Assembly (NCBI RefSeq): GCF_022458985.1 | Contig: NC_061786.1 | Span: 21,949,974 to 22,013,973 of the forward strand | Direction of reading: 5' to 3' | DNA: 64,000 nucleotides | From: Mugil cephalus | Taxonomy: Eukaryota > Chordata > Actinopteri > Mugiliformes > Mugilidae | Shown: positions 50,301 through 61,730 of the stretch, one piece after another | How the letters are laid out: the number at the start of each line of letters is the position of its first letter | How positions within the stretch are numbered: the first letter of the stretch is position 1 | Made by a program: the position numbers and the translations under genes | The notes under the pieces: model-generated | Database searches by the model: none | The model's input: only the letters and a program-made list of their open reading frames with translations | What the model was told of the DNA's origin: nothing

Positions 50301-53095
50301 GACCTGTTGTCTTCATATTGCATCAATGTGATTGGTGGGTTTGGATCAATAAAACAGAGGGCAGGTCTTACCACAGGTGTGCCAAACGGGATGAAACCTG
50401 TCAAAAGACAATCAGTATTATGACCCTTAAACATCAAGTTATTCTGCTGCTGTTTCATTTTCTAATTGACCTAATATTTCATTGATGATTCTCTAAAATC
50501 CCGTTTAGTATAAACTCTTTGAACCCGTCTGTCCTGTTTCTCTAAACTCGTGTGTCTGGTCCTTTGATTCTGTACAGTGTGTGTTGATCCTAACAGGTTA
50601 ATCGCTTCCGTCTTTCCCTCCTCCCCTTCTCACTCCCACCCTCGCTGACACTTCAAAGACACCTTACAAAAAAAAAACTGGACCAAAATACTAGTGTTTG
50701 CTCCTTCAGAACCTCACTGTCACCGTAGGAGCGAGGTTTTAATCAGCGCCCAGCTGAGTGTGACCTTTCCGAGGCCCGAGACAACCTGAAGAGCCCCGTA
50801 GAGCCGTGACAGTTCCCAGGGCGAACAACGCCTCCATGTTGGACCACATAACAAGCCCCCAGATCCCACTTCCCCCCTAAGGCCTTCACGCTGAGCGGCT
50901 CTAACCTGACATCCGAAAGGGCATGAGGATCTTCTCCCCCGTGTCAGGGTGGATGATGGCCTGTAATAAGAGCGTAATGATTAGAATCAGAGGATAATGA
51001 GAACAGAATGTTCCCAAATCATTGTGTTCGCATGAGACAGGAAGACAAGGACGATTGTGACATTAAAAAAACGGAAGGAAAGTGAAATTATTGTTACTAA
51101 CGTCACCTTAAATATGTTGAAACTACCTAAAAACAAAGTGTCAGATCTAAATGGGAAGGACGTGGCGACGGATATTACTTAAAAGTTTCAGTTCCTGGAC
51201 TGTGTGCACTCGGTTAACCTTTGAAAAATGTCTTCAGTGAAACTCAGTGACGTGGTTTAACAACTCAATGAAGACTTTCCTGAAAGTTAATTAGGCCAAG
51301 GTAATGTCAAACAAAACTTCTGTGAGGCAGCGCTGGCTAACGCTATTATCACAGTGCTCACATGCTGATTCTTTTTTTTTTTTTTTTAAGCAAGTACATT
51401 GTTTACGTCCACATTTAATAATTAGAAATAAACACAAAGTAAAAGTTGAAGCTTGGCATTTGGACAGTTAATGAACGACCAAAAGTCATTACAGTTCATC
51501 CTTTGTGATGTCTGAGCCAAATGTCAACTGAACAGAGCGTCTGAGTGGTTCAGACTGTGACTTGCATAAGTAAATACTAACGTTTAGAGAGACGGGTGAA
51601 GGCTGGACGGTCTTTACACTCTGGTATTAATACTGAGCTCTATGCAAAAGGTTTAGGAATATGGCTGAATATGGCTGAAAGTAGGTAACACAGACAGACT
51701 GTGACATCACCTTAAGTTAACTGTGTTTTGAACACATCACAAAGATTAATGCCAAAGACCGGCTGGTTACTGTGACTGGAAATAACTTTGCATACCAGCA
51801 GGTGGCGGTAGTCTGTATTTGTCGTCAGAGCCGTATATTAGAGAGAGTCTATCCAACTAAGGAATTAAGCAAATTTGAGTTCTGACTCACCTCTGTCCCA
51901 TGTTGGTCATCTGATACCAATATTTAAAATGTAACAAGTGTTATAGTATTACAAACTAACAATTATTCACCCAAGAGAAGTAAAAGGAATGAACAGAGAA
52001 AATATAAGTTGGATATAATGTTTTGAGTTGTATTGAATTAAATGAACCTTGATCTCTGCTTTACAAATGAATGAAGTTTGAAGTTAACCTAGCCTTATGC
52101 TAGCATTATGCTAGCCTCATGCGAGCTAGCTATCTAGACTTAAGGCTTAGAAAACATAAACCTACTGCTCCCGTCCTGTCGCTACCAGCGTGGTGAATTT
52201 GGTGGTAGGAACAGAAATAGGTTGGTGAAGTTTTGGGTAACTCTTTGATTGCATCACATGTTGCTCCCATTGGTTAATTATTCCACTAGATTTGCTTATA
52301 GAGGAAAAGAACATTAGAGAGGGGAAATCTTACCTGCTTTATTTTCTGAGCTTTCCAAAGCTGTAGGAAGAAACATAAAGAAAGAATTCCAGTTTGTTAG
52401 AACGTGACAGACATTTCTACAGGTCAGCTGATGTCTCACGTTTATGTTTGTTTCCCTTTTAAAAATCAACACTTTGGTGACAGACGAGCCACATAAAAAC
52501 ACCATTTGCAAACAACTCATCAGCATCATCACCATTAGAGCAGCCACAAAACTGTTAGCACCAAGACACAAGGTCTCAAACAGATCAAGTATCTGTGGTA
52601 CGATCCACAGAGACCTGCTCTGATGAATCAGCTGTTCTGGAGGTACAAAGGTGGTCATAATGATACGCCTGATCGGTGTAAACCTTCACTCCGTTCATCT
52701 TAAATGTGTCGTGTCTTTACCTGAGCATCGGTCACTCCCGGAGGTAAAGTGCCTTGTTTGAAACGGTCCAGCAGCTCCACACATTCCTGCAGCCGTTTCT
52801 GATGATTCAGAAGATAAAAGTCAGTAAAATTATTAAAACGCGAAAACTAAGCCCGAGCGTTACTTCCTCTGAGAGTCTGAGTCGGCTCAATATGCATTTT
52901 CCCCTTCCGCTATGTGTGTTACAAAGCCCAAAGTGTGATAATTGTGTTTCACAAAAAACTTTCATGCTGATTTTCAGTTGACAAATGAGTTTCCTAAAAG
53001 GTAATGAGCAGCTTTCTGTGGTGTGATCATCGTCTAATGCCGAGCAAAATACGAGGTCACGTGGACCAATTTGCTCTAATGAGCTCGCCCATCTA

Positions 53096-53138
<43 letters not shown>

Positions 53139-53267
53139 ATGTTAATCTTTGTGCGGCAGTATTATGTGTGCACATGAGACCGTGTGTACGCAAATCACGG
53201 GCCATTCCTGTTCCACTCTCATCATTAGGGGCAAGTTGAGGCTACGCCTGCACAGCAAGGTGCCAGG

Positions 53268-53333
<66 letters not shown>

Positions 53334-56300
53334 TGTGTGTGTGTGTGAGCATATGCACTTTCCAGCCCTCACAGCTGCCCCATATGTCCACACCTCATCA
53401 CGTCCCAGGAGCTACCACCGCTATTACTGTCACCAAAGAGCTCGCTAACAGCTTCATTACCCAGAGTGCCAGAGCTCCGATGGCTCCACGAGCACATTTA
53501 CCACAACACGAACCCAGAGCTGTGGAAACGTTACGGCGAAGGCCGAGCGGCGCGGCGTTCAGAGCGACCGAGAATCCTCGAGCATGTTAATAAATTAGCC
53601 TCGTTAAACGATTAAAAACAAGACATTTCTCTTCCTCTCCTTTCTTTTCCTTCTTCAGTAAATGTCGCCTCCTTTTGTTTCGTAGTAAAACTCACAGCGA
53701 TGACATATTGGCCATGTTATAAACACACTTCCAGCTGTTGAGGGACGTGTCAGACGTCTTGATTTGATCAAATCAAAGTTAATGCAATGGTTTCAATTAG
53801 TACCTGACTCTGATAGAAACAGCTGTAAAAGAAGAGTAAGATATAATATATGTTCTATATTAAACTCGGCCTGGTGCTATTTATTAATAGCCACTATTAT
53901 TATCATTTTGCATTCAATATTGAACTTTTTAAATATTCAAATTTCATGTGCAACACTAGGGCGGCCATGCAACTGCCATAAACATACACAGCTTCACCTT
54001 TAAACATATGTAAATGTAGTAGGAAACAGTAGTTGGCTGATGGGAGCGAGCTACACTGTTAGCTTCTCTTCTGCTAATATCACAGCGAGCGTCTGGGATT
54101 TCACCTGGGATTCACCTGGGGACTGAGGGGACCAAATGTGGAGAACCTGACAGAGTCAGCTGTAATGTTATTGGCTCAGCAGCGATGGGGGCGGAGCCTA
54201 CTGTGTACAGGAGGCTCAGATTGACAGGTTGAAGTGCTGACTGAAAGATAACCTCGTTTGATGTGTGTTAATGTGCATTTAAACAAGTTTACCTCTGACA
54301 CGAGGAGAGTGCTGGGGTCAATCACATCCAGGAAGTGCCTGAACCGACCAAAAAACGTGTTCTGAAAGAGAAAGAGAAAATATCACGTTAACAGAAAAGA
54401 TGTGAAAAAACAAGACTTTTGTTTTTGTATTTCATGCATTTTTAATATATGATCACTCAAGAAAAATAACTTAATAAAATCTAACTTTCCACCTACTCTG
54501 CAGGTGAAATAAATCTAATTTTTTTGCTTAAATATCAGGAGCCAAATCAGATCGTGGATGGCGTCTTTAAGCCGGAGCGATTCCAGCTGTCGCTCCATAA
54601 ACAGCGACACTCGAGCTCAACAGCTGCTTTAACACACCAGGTGGAGCCTCCTCATTAATGCCTCCGACAAACTGTTTCATATCTGCATCTTTTAGGGACT
54701 CCAATCCACTCGCACCCATCGCAATTAATTCCCATAATGACTGTGCCAGAAATACCTTTCAATCATTTATTCATAACGGAGCATAAGGAATAATTTAGGA
54801 GCTACAGAAACACACCACGCAGCCTTGAACGCCGCCCGTCCCTCCCTAACTTCACTTTAATTGCACTAACAGCTAATTTGGAGGAAAATCTGGTATCTGA
54901 CTCACTGCTGCGCCTTGTGACTTCCCGAACATATGGATGGTTTGGTACAAACATGTTGAGGGGGAATAGTTTCTTGCTTTTTTTTTTTTTTTTTTTAAAT
55001 CTGTTAAATTTTATAATTCTCCAAGTTGCGAATAAAGGCGACTTATCCTGCCTTTTTCTAAACCTACTACGTGGGAAGTATCGTTCACTCGCTTTGTATC
55101 AGATCTCATTTACACCATTTATGATTTGATATTTCATTACTCACATCATTGAGCATATTTTGTTTGGTTTCCACGTCTGTGCCACGAATACATCCAAGAA
55201 ATACTATCTGTACGTGTTAAATTTAGCTATGATAGAACGTGATGGTGAGTAAGAATATTCTAGTGTAAACCAAACTTTGTATCCTGAGTAAATACCCTGA
55301 AAATCTGATTGTCAGTTCTAAACAGTCGGCTTGAAGACTGGTTGATCTTTTCTGGAAAAATATTTTTCATTTGCTTTCTGTAAAGTTATGGTTGAAGGAG
55401 ATTGCAACGTATCTTGCACTGGAAAGACTTAGATATATTGTCAGAGGGAAAAGAAAAGAAAGAAAACAGTTTGTTGAAATATGGAAACCATTTTTGGAAT
55501 ATTTGGATGAGGATGAAAGTGTTAACTCATAATAACTTGAGGTCTTCAAGTTACTTTTTCTAAACTTATTTGCTTTTATTTACTTCTGTTACTACTGTTT
55601 TATTTGTAATATTATTTTTTATTATTTTATTTTATTTTTTGATGATGAATCAAATGATCTTTCGATTGCAAGATTATTTGAAACTTACAGTAGATATACT
55701 GTTTATCATTTTTTAAATTTTTGAATAACTATAATAAATGTTGCAACATAGTTCACACAGTGGGAACATTTAGTGTTAGAGCAGCAGAGGAGATAGAACA
55801 GTAACACACAGGATCATAAGTACGTTAGTACAAAAGTGTGAAAACCAAATCAAAAAATAGTATTTTAGTCGGTCTAATACTCTAAGAGTAAAAAAAGGCA
55901 CTTCTGTGGCTTATTGCTACATTTTCATAAAGGCAGTCGATCAAACTGAAAGGCAGAATTATTTGGACTTTAAATTTAGGTCAGAGCTTCCTGTCTTTGC
56001 TAAAAGGCAACTTTATTATTTACACCTTTTTAGAAACTCCATCACAACTCAGTTAGTAAATTAGTTTTGTGAGGAGTAAACTGCAGATCTCTTATTTTTA
56101 TATGTACATTCACTAAATGTGTGTTGACTTAGTTGCCAGTTTGATTGATTGAACTGCTACATGTTCATTTTGAAGTAGTACTGTTGCTGTTGTAGTATAA
56201 TGTACTACACAGAGAGATGTTGTGTTATTTAGCTCACTGATGTAAAGAGAGCGTCATTTTAAAGCAACACAATTCACCAAAAAAAACAAAACACAACATC

Positions 56301-57568
56301 TTAAATGTCCATTCAGCTGAATTTCAACAAAATCAACTGCATTTGTTTTATGCTAATTAAAGTGTGACATTGAACTTCATTCAAACTCAAAGTGTATGTT
56401 TGCAGAACAGAATTAGCTTCAGTAGAAATACACAGAAATACACAGTTCCACTTTATTAATCATTAGCTGGAGAAGCCGGATTCACGTCAAGTGAATGTGC
56501 TTCAGTTAAAAAAAAACTAAAATAAACACTAAAAGAAATATGATCAAATGTCAAACCAAAAACATTACAAGATAGAAGTTAAATGATAACGAGAGCAGGT
56601 CCGTTCTAACTCTTACAGGTGCAAGTTTTTAGCCATGATGCTAACAAATAGGTCAATATCTCATATCATATCATATTATTTAAAGGCTACTATATATATA
56701 CTTGTTATATTAGTTAAAATAGTTTCCTCTCGTGTTGCGTTCAAAGTCTCTTTACTTTACACTAATTTTTACAACCTTCACAACATCATCAAATTTGGCG
56801 GCTTGTATATTTTGTGTTGTTATCACTATTAAATTAAAATGATTTTGACGAGAAACAACAATTAAGATTGGTACCTCTCGTGTTGCATTCAAAGTCCAGC
56901 TTTGTTAACTCAAAATTTCATTACATTTAAGAGAAAAACAGATAATTAAAATAATATATAAGCTAAGTGAGAAAGAGTGCAGCTCCATTCCTGCATTTAC
57001 TTTTGCAACTGTTAGCTATGATGCTAGCATTTAATTTCGCTAGCTACACCTGTCTACCATCTATTTCCTCAGGAGGTTTAGGTTGTTTAGGTCGGAAGCT
57101 GCTGGACATGTTCTACCAGACACTACCAGACCAGATAAGCAGAGTTCTTTGACGGCTGTGAATGTGAAATTTAAGACTTTTTAAGACCATTATGAGTTCA
57201 ATTTAAGACCTATACAAAGTTTGAAAAATAAGGAAAATCAGAGACCAAGAATTACTTTCAAAATAACAAAATTTAGTGTCACTCAAGTCAAGACATCCCT
57301 GGGGTGGGTGGGTTTCCACTAATGAGGAACAGAAACATAACAGACCGGGGCCAGAGGGGGTCATGCTGCAAATGAAGCAGTAATAAATGGACATAAGGAT
57401 TTAAGACAAAATTAAATTTAAGACGTACAATGAAAAACTTTATTTTTATTTAAGGCCTTAAATTGGGATTTCAAATTTTAGACTTTTAAGACTCCACGGA
57501 CTATTATTATTATTATTATTATTATTATATGTGATGAAGCTACCGGACGTTGAACTGGGGATAAATAG

Positions 57569-57614
<46 letters not shown>

Positions 57615-58143
57615 AACTTGTTTACTCTCGTGTTGCGTTCAAAGTCCACATTAGTTCACCCAAACTAGCCGTTAGTTGTGAAATTTTTAGCTAGTCACAC
57701 CTGGAGAACAGCTCACCTGCCAATATTTCCGTTCGCCCACTTCGTCATTGTTCTACTGGTGATTCCTTAACACCAAATGAGTATTTTCTGCAGTTACCGC
57801 CATTAAACGAACTTTTAAACTTGATCAAAAAAGAAGAAATAACTGTTATATTTCTACACACGTGATGCGTTCACAGTCCAGCTCCGTCCACTCCCCCCCT
57901 AAACTTTCAAAATCAAACTAAATCAGACTAAAAAAACAACCAGGAATCTTTAAAACGCAGTAAATGTCACATATAAAAGCTATATTATTGGTTTAGTGTA
58001 AGAAAACAAGTGGCTACACGGTGTTTTCTCCTGAATAAACAGCTGGGTGTTGCAGACTTTATAACAAAATTAAATTAATTAATTAATAAAAGTACCTGGT
58101 CGAAACGCGACTCGCCGTACTGGAAGCGCGGGTATCCAGACAT
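38379..58143 (-). CDS. sfxn5: Sideroflexin-5, mitochondrial inner-membrane carrier
   Basis: Sideroflexins are multi-pass inner mitochondrial membrane carriers; SFXN5 is linked to citrate/tricarboxylate transport. Fourteen coding exons join without a frame break to 322 codons: 58096-58143, 54293-54361, 52721-52798, 52334-52360, 50906-50960, 50372-50397, 49720-49773, 48906-48962, 48760-48825, 47909-47999, 44879-44994, 44606-44691, 39572-39689, 38379-38456. Every donor is GT. Landmarks: [16 protein letters not shown] start, [20 protein letters not shown], the family HPDT at residues 78-81 ([19 protein letters not shown]), [79 protein letters not shown], and the terminal TYNKGL. Human SFXN5 is about 340 residues with an alanine/serine-rich N-terminus that is shorter here. 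Exons 4 and 6 are only 27 and 26 nt. It converges with emx1. Confidence 0.97.
38620..39080. promoter_or_regulatory. Candidate enhancer in the last sfxn5 intron
   Basis: A long non-repetitive block, just inside sfxn5 and 4.1 kb beyond the emx1 stop. It contains AGAGCCAATTTGGCAGATTA, CTTGCCATATGGCTGTC (E-box CATATG), GCGGTAATTAAATC and GCCAGAGCTGGTTGGCTGG. Its position makes it a candidate emx1 3' enhancer hosted in a bystander gene. Confidence 0.35.
40961..40984. repeat. (TTTC)n microsatellite
   Basis: Five to six TTTC units in an sfxn5 intron. Confidence 0.85.
41231..41309. repeat. (AC)n microsatellite
   Basis: About 39 uninterrupted AC units, flanked on the left by a non-repetitive TGGCTGCCATGGTTTAATTA block. 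Likely highly polymorphic. Confidence 0.98.
43330..43640. promoter_or_regulatory. Candidate regulatory block in an sfxn5 intron
   Basis: A G+C-rich, non-repetitive stretch with no usable frame (GGCGCACCGCAGGCTCAGTC, GCCGTATAAACACGCCGCAT, ATCATTAAGACATCATTACA). A minus-strand CTCF-like CTGTAGGTGGCGCT follows at 43862-43875. Regulatory role inferred. Confidence 0.25.
44200..44545 (+). mobile_element. Tc1/mariner-like DNA transposon remnant with (TGGTC)n insertion
   Basis: GGTGAATTTAGAGGCCAGGT followed by CAACACC, then TTCTTCATGC..TTTTTGTGGCTG, then CCACATGAATGAACGCCAGG, match in order segments of a common fish Tc1-like element. Large internal deletions remove the transposase. A TCTGG pentanucleotide tract (44408-44443) replaces part of it, as in the copy at 14.1 kb. 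It lies just 60 bp from sfxn5 exon 12. Confidence 0.6.
47200..47420. promoter_or_regulatory. Candidate enhancer in an sfxn5 intron
   Basis: Dense homeodomain-type words: GATCTAATTGAGTGACAGG, GCTTGATTAGGTTATTAC, TTCAATTAGCCATTTTAATT. TGACAG is a Meis/TALE-type word. The block is non-repetitive and lies 0.5-0.8 kb downstream of exon 10. Inference from motif clustering. Confidence 0.35.
51795..51808 (+). promoter_or_regulatory. CTCF-like motif in an sfxn5 intron
   Basis: CCAGCAGGTGGCGG on the plus strand, a close match to the CTCF core. Confidence 0.4.
52365..52682. mobile_element. DNA-transposon remnant beside sfxn5 exon 4
   Basis: The right edge GTCATAATGATACGCCTGAT followed by CGGTGTA matches the terminal sequence of the Tc1-like family at 14.1 kb. 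An open minus-strand frame here is repeat-derived. The left limit is uncertain, and the element approaches exon 4 (52334-52360) closely. Confidence 0.4.
53099..53137. repeat. (GT)n microsatellite, first
   Basis: About 19 GT units, 130 bp from a second GT tract. Confidence 0.97.
53270..53348. repeat. (GT)n microsatellite, second
   Basis: About 39 GT units with one CT interruption near 53332. Confidence 0.97.
54540..54800. promoter_or_regulatory. Candidate enhancer in sfxn5 intron 1
   Basis: A non-repetitive block 180-440 bp upstream of exon 2. It has CTCCTCATTAATGCC, CGCAATTAATTCCCATAATG, CAGCTGTCGCTCCATAAAC and CAGGTGG words. Could be an emx1 or rab11fip5 element; inferred. Confidence 0.3.
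57502..57528. repeat. (TTA)n microsatellite
   Basis: Nine ATT/TTA units in sfxn5 intron 1. Confidence 0.9.
57571..57614. repeat. (TCTA)n microsatellite
   Basis: Eleven TCTA units, sitting inside the degenerate array. Confidence 0.95.
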
Positions 58144-58264
58144 ATTACTGCCAGTAAATAAACCTTCAGTCTTTATCTTCTCTAAGATAATTCAAATGTT
58201 TTGATCTGTCAAACATTTGAAGCTGCAGGATTGCGGGGGTCAACTGTTTGCTGGCGCCGCGCGG

Positions 58265-58336
58265 CATTGTGGGTAATGTAGTTGCCGTGACACGATAAAG
58301 ACACGTCCCCGTTCCGAAGCTGACTACATTTCCCAG
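58265..58336. promoter_or_regulatory. sfxn5 promoter: two opposed ZNF143-like motifs
   Basis: CATTGTGGGTAATGTAGT (58265-58282) and GACTACATTTCCCAG (58322-58336) carry the ACTACA/TTCCCA core of the ZNF143 (Staf)/THAP11 motif in opposite orientations. They lie 122-193 bp upstream of the sfxn5 ATG. Such sites are frequent in TATA-less promoters of mitochondrial and housekeeping genes. No TATA box is seen. Confidence 0.55.
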
Positions 58337-58461
58337 GAGAAGAAGCGTTGTTTATTGTTTTAAAAGGGAAGTTGGACCGTGAAAGAAGTTTGTCAAAATA
58401 AAAATAGACATTTAAAAGTTGTATTATTGTCGGAGGATGTTTGAGTTTTCAGAGGATAACA

Positions 58462-58475
58462 TAGCCCCCTAGTGG
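58462..58475 (-). promoter_or_regulatory. CTCF-like motif upstream of the sfxn5 promoter
   Basis: The minus strand reads CCACTAGGGGGCTA, close to the CTCF core. It lies about 320 bp upstream of the sfxn5 ATG, at the border with rab11fip5, and faces the plus-strand sites near emx1 in convergent orientation. Confidence 0.5.
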
Positions 58476-59318
58476 CGTCTTTTAATTAAAGTCAATTCTA
58501 CTTTTTAAAATAAATAAATCAGGGCAGAATAAATTATAGCTCTGACATAATCTGAACAAAAATATTATTAAATTATTAATGACAAACTATAATTTGTAGA
58601 TTGTATCATACATATACAGTGCAGCTACCATTGGAGACACTATCTTCTATTTTTTAGTATAAAATATGATTTATATGAAGAGTTTATTGTCTGATTTCAG
58701 TGTTTAAGGCTTCACCTGAACAACTGATAATTAATAACGACATATTATAGGGTTTTCAAACGTTACACGTGAAAATAGATGCTAGCAAATAAAGCATACC
58801 ATATGTTCTATTTCTGGGAGTGTAAAACATTTATTTTTTCATAATGGAAAATAAAATCATACTATCTCAACTGGTTTATTTTTTCTCAGTAAGGAATAAA
58901 TTACAGAAAGGTGCAATCACTGCATTTCAATCCTGCAAAGCATGAACATCACTCAGATGTGACTGTTCTGGTTGCATTTATTCATTCTAACTAAACTAGA
59001 TTAGTTGTCTTTTTACATTCGTGAATGCATTTGTGAGTAATATCATCAGGGAGAATAATGGCTCCAAGTTTAAGGATTAAAGGGTTGCTAACTAGCATTT
59101 TATTTAATGTTCCTTAGGTATAAATATCTCCATTAATAGAAAGAAAATTACTTCCTGAAAGTTCTGAACTAAAAAAAATAAAAGATAAAATTTCTTTTAA
59201 CAACTTGGAAGTGGATGCAAAATGGAAAAAGTTATGAGCAAACTCGCTGTGAGCCACATGACATCCCGAAGAAAGAATTACAACCAAACATACGGTGAGC
59301 AAGAAACACAAAATATTC

Positions 59319-59324
59319 TTTATT
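59319..59324 (-). terminator. Possible rab11fip5 polyadenylation signal
   Basis: TTTATT on the plus strand is AATAAA on the gene strand, about 2.4 kb past the stop. Mixed-composition sequence upstream of it gives way to AT-rich DNA beyond. Other AATAAA-like words occur near 59.6 kb. Confidence 0.35.
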
Positions 59325-60015
59325 AAATATACAAAATTTGTGAAACAGAATTGCATCACGGATTGTAAACTTTCCAATCTTACGCACTACCCAAAGCACA
59401 TTCCACCAGCTACACAGTCGAGGACAAAAACACAGTCGAACTTAAATAAAAACCTTGTAAAATGGAAGACGTGAAAGAAGACGCTTGTTCTTGCACTTTG
59501 GAAGTGCCGAGTCACATTTAATATGTCTCTACAGTCGTCTATGCACTTGATATTGCGATCGCGCAGCAGAACTGAGTTGACAGGATGGATGGGGTTTATT
59601 ATTTTTTATTTTTTTGTATGCTTTGAGCTCACTGGCTAATCATCATCGTCGTCGTGGTGTCGGCCAAGTGCTTAAATCACAGAGCGATTAGAAAGTGCAG
59701 TACGGTGTAAAGTAGACCTAACTATACCGATATCAGACGGACAGGTACAGTAGAGTTTTCTTCTGACGATAAAGTAGTGCAAGGACATCCACAAATGCTG
59801 TTAAAAGTGGCGTTATATCAGAATACTTTATGGTATATCAATCTGCTCCATAGATTAAGTCTCAAGGCTTTGTGTTGTTTTTTTTTTTTTAGTTTTGTTT
59901 TCTCTTTTTTTTTTGGCATTTCACAGAAAATCACTGTTACTACTCATGTTCTATTGGTATGCATACAATTTATTTTTGTGCAGTGACCTAAACAATATCG
60001 TAACAAAGCATCATC

Positions 60016-60046
<31 letters not shown>
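60016..60046. repeat. (AAT)n microsatellite
   Basis: About ten AAT units in the presumed rab11fip5 3' UTR. Confidence 0.93.
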
Positions 60047-60049
<3 letters not shown>

Positions 60050-61730
60050 CAAAAAGAAAACACTCTCAGTGAACAGATGGCTTTTCTCTTTCAAATCCTG
60101 CCCCGACGAATAAAAATGAAGTGCTAGACTCTTAATGAACGTCAGAACGGAACGAAAATAAGGCAGCATTTGGCATTTCAATATATGCTGTAAAACGCGG
60201 TATATATCCCTTTGTAACACCTGAAAGCTGTAGCGATTATGCGTGCTCGCAGAGGTGGGACGGGACGCACGGAGGCCGAAGGAAGGGAAGTCAAGTACCG
60301 GCATGTCGCAGGCTTCTTCTTCTTCTTCTCAGCGCGGCGGAGGCGATAACGCTCATGAGGGAAGAAGGCGAGAAGCACGAGATCAGAACAGAAGCTGTGA
60401 TGGCTGATCTCGATACCGAGCGATACTGTCTTCACCTGATAACACTGTGACCCATACGAGAACCAGTTAGCTTATGTGGCTGAGCATTATGGGTAACTTC
60501 AAGACATGCCCGTGAAACAGGAGGAAAAAAAAAAAACAGGAGAAAGGAACAAGCAAAAGGAAGATTAAACGGCGCGACTCGTCGTGCAGTTGCAAATAAA
60601 ACCGTCCGGTCGCTGGCTAAGAACACTTTTGAACATTCAGAAGCTACAGTCAGTTCCCAGTGATGTGCACACGAAACCAGGCTGAACTCTCACGCCGCTC
60701 ATTTGGTTTGTAGACTCAAAAACTAGTCAGAGCACTCTGTGTTTATCAGGGAACGTTTGTAGAGTCTCAACTCATGCGGACAAACGCACCGGTGTGCAGG
60801 TTTTTACCCTTTCAGATGAACTTCACTTCCTTCAAAGCAGCTTTTTGCTTCATCCACGTTCGGCCTCGAACCTGCAGAGACTTTAAATCCACTGCAGGAG
60901 AAACATCGAGTCCAAAGACTAAACCCAATATAGAAGAGTCAGAACAATTAGTTTTTCAATTAGTTAGTTGTTTTTAAGTAGAATTTGTTGTGTGGCTCTG
61001 AGCAAAACAGTATCTGAAGATTTCACCAGTATGTTCTGATGTTCAGATGTTTTTACAGATGTTTTATGTCTTTTCATTTATTTTACTTGTATTTATGCCT
61101 CGTGTGAGTTGTTCTATCTCTTATTTACTCTTCTGTACATCACTTAGATTCTCTGTGGTTCTTTTAAAGTGCTTTATAAATAATATTATAAATTATAAAT
61201 TGGATTTTCACGCTGCACTGAAAAAAAAACACCGGCCGCTTTGGAAGAATGAAGTCAATCTGAAACCACGTGGAAACAGTCAACGTTGAAGTGACGTAGT
61301 TATTAAAGCATGCCCAAACCACCATCAATACAAAGCTCTGATGGGTTGAAACTCCACAAGTTTCCCTTTCTTGTGATCAGGTGACAGAAGTGATGGGTGA
61401 GGTGAAAAGGAGGATTCAATGTTTTCTACAATCAGGAACCCAATATGGAAGCATCTGGGCGTTGAACCCACCACCTGGCTTTGTGAACCTGAAAACAACC
61501 TGAGGACGCACTACATTCAAACCCCCCCCCCCCCCAACCAGACACCCAAACCAAAACCTTTCAAACGAGGACGTGTCAGTACAGTACAGCATGCCGGCTG
61601 GAAAAGGCCGCCCTCCACATGTCTCGGTGCCTAAATATATTCGTATCAAAAAGGACAGCATAGCAGTGAAAAGACTAAAGAGCTGTTGTGGAGGTTAGAG
61701 TGAACAGATGGGGACGGCCTCCGCCCTCCG

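Larger units (their letters stand above)
56627..57882. repeat. Degenerate array of a CTCTCGTGTTGCGTTCAAAG motif in sfxn5 intron 1
   Basis: Four copies of CTCTCGTGTTGCGTTCAAAG-TCCAGC or close variants at 56727-56749, 56875-56900, 57625-57650 and 57857-57882. They are interleaved with related GTTAGCTATGATGCTAGC words near 56631, 57011 and 57670. Irregular spacing (about 150-750 bp) suggests an old segmental tandem array broken by indels. Confidence 0.7.
58490..61730. other. rab11fip5 3' UTR and short intergenic DNA
   Basis: No coding exon found. From 61730 leftward to about 59.3 kb is the likely rab11fip5 3' UTR. It includes an (AAT)n tract and short T/A runs. The C-run near 61520 is in the same stretch. 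From 59.3 to 58.5 kb is AT-rich intergenic DNA without recognised features. Confidence 0.5.

Noticed and set aside
52314..52658. 114-codon minus-strand open frame overlapping sfxn5 exon 4
   Set aside because: It starts within a transposon-end sequence (CATAATGATACGCCTGATCG) and crosses the exon in an unrelated way; repeat-derived.
57010..57070. GCTAGC/TTAGCTA-rich words that look palindromic
   Set aside because: Such words recur across the window (3270-3300, 8258-8272, 17095-17110, 52085-52130) as ordinary fish genomic background; no precise repeat unit except within the sfxn5 intron-1 array.
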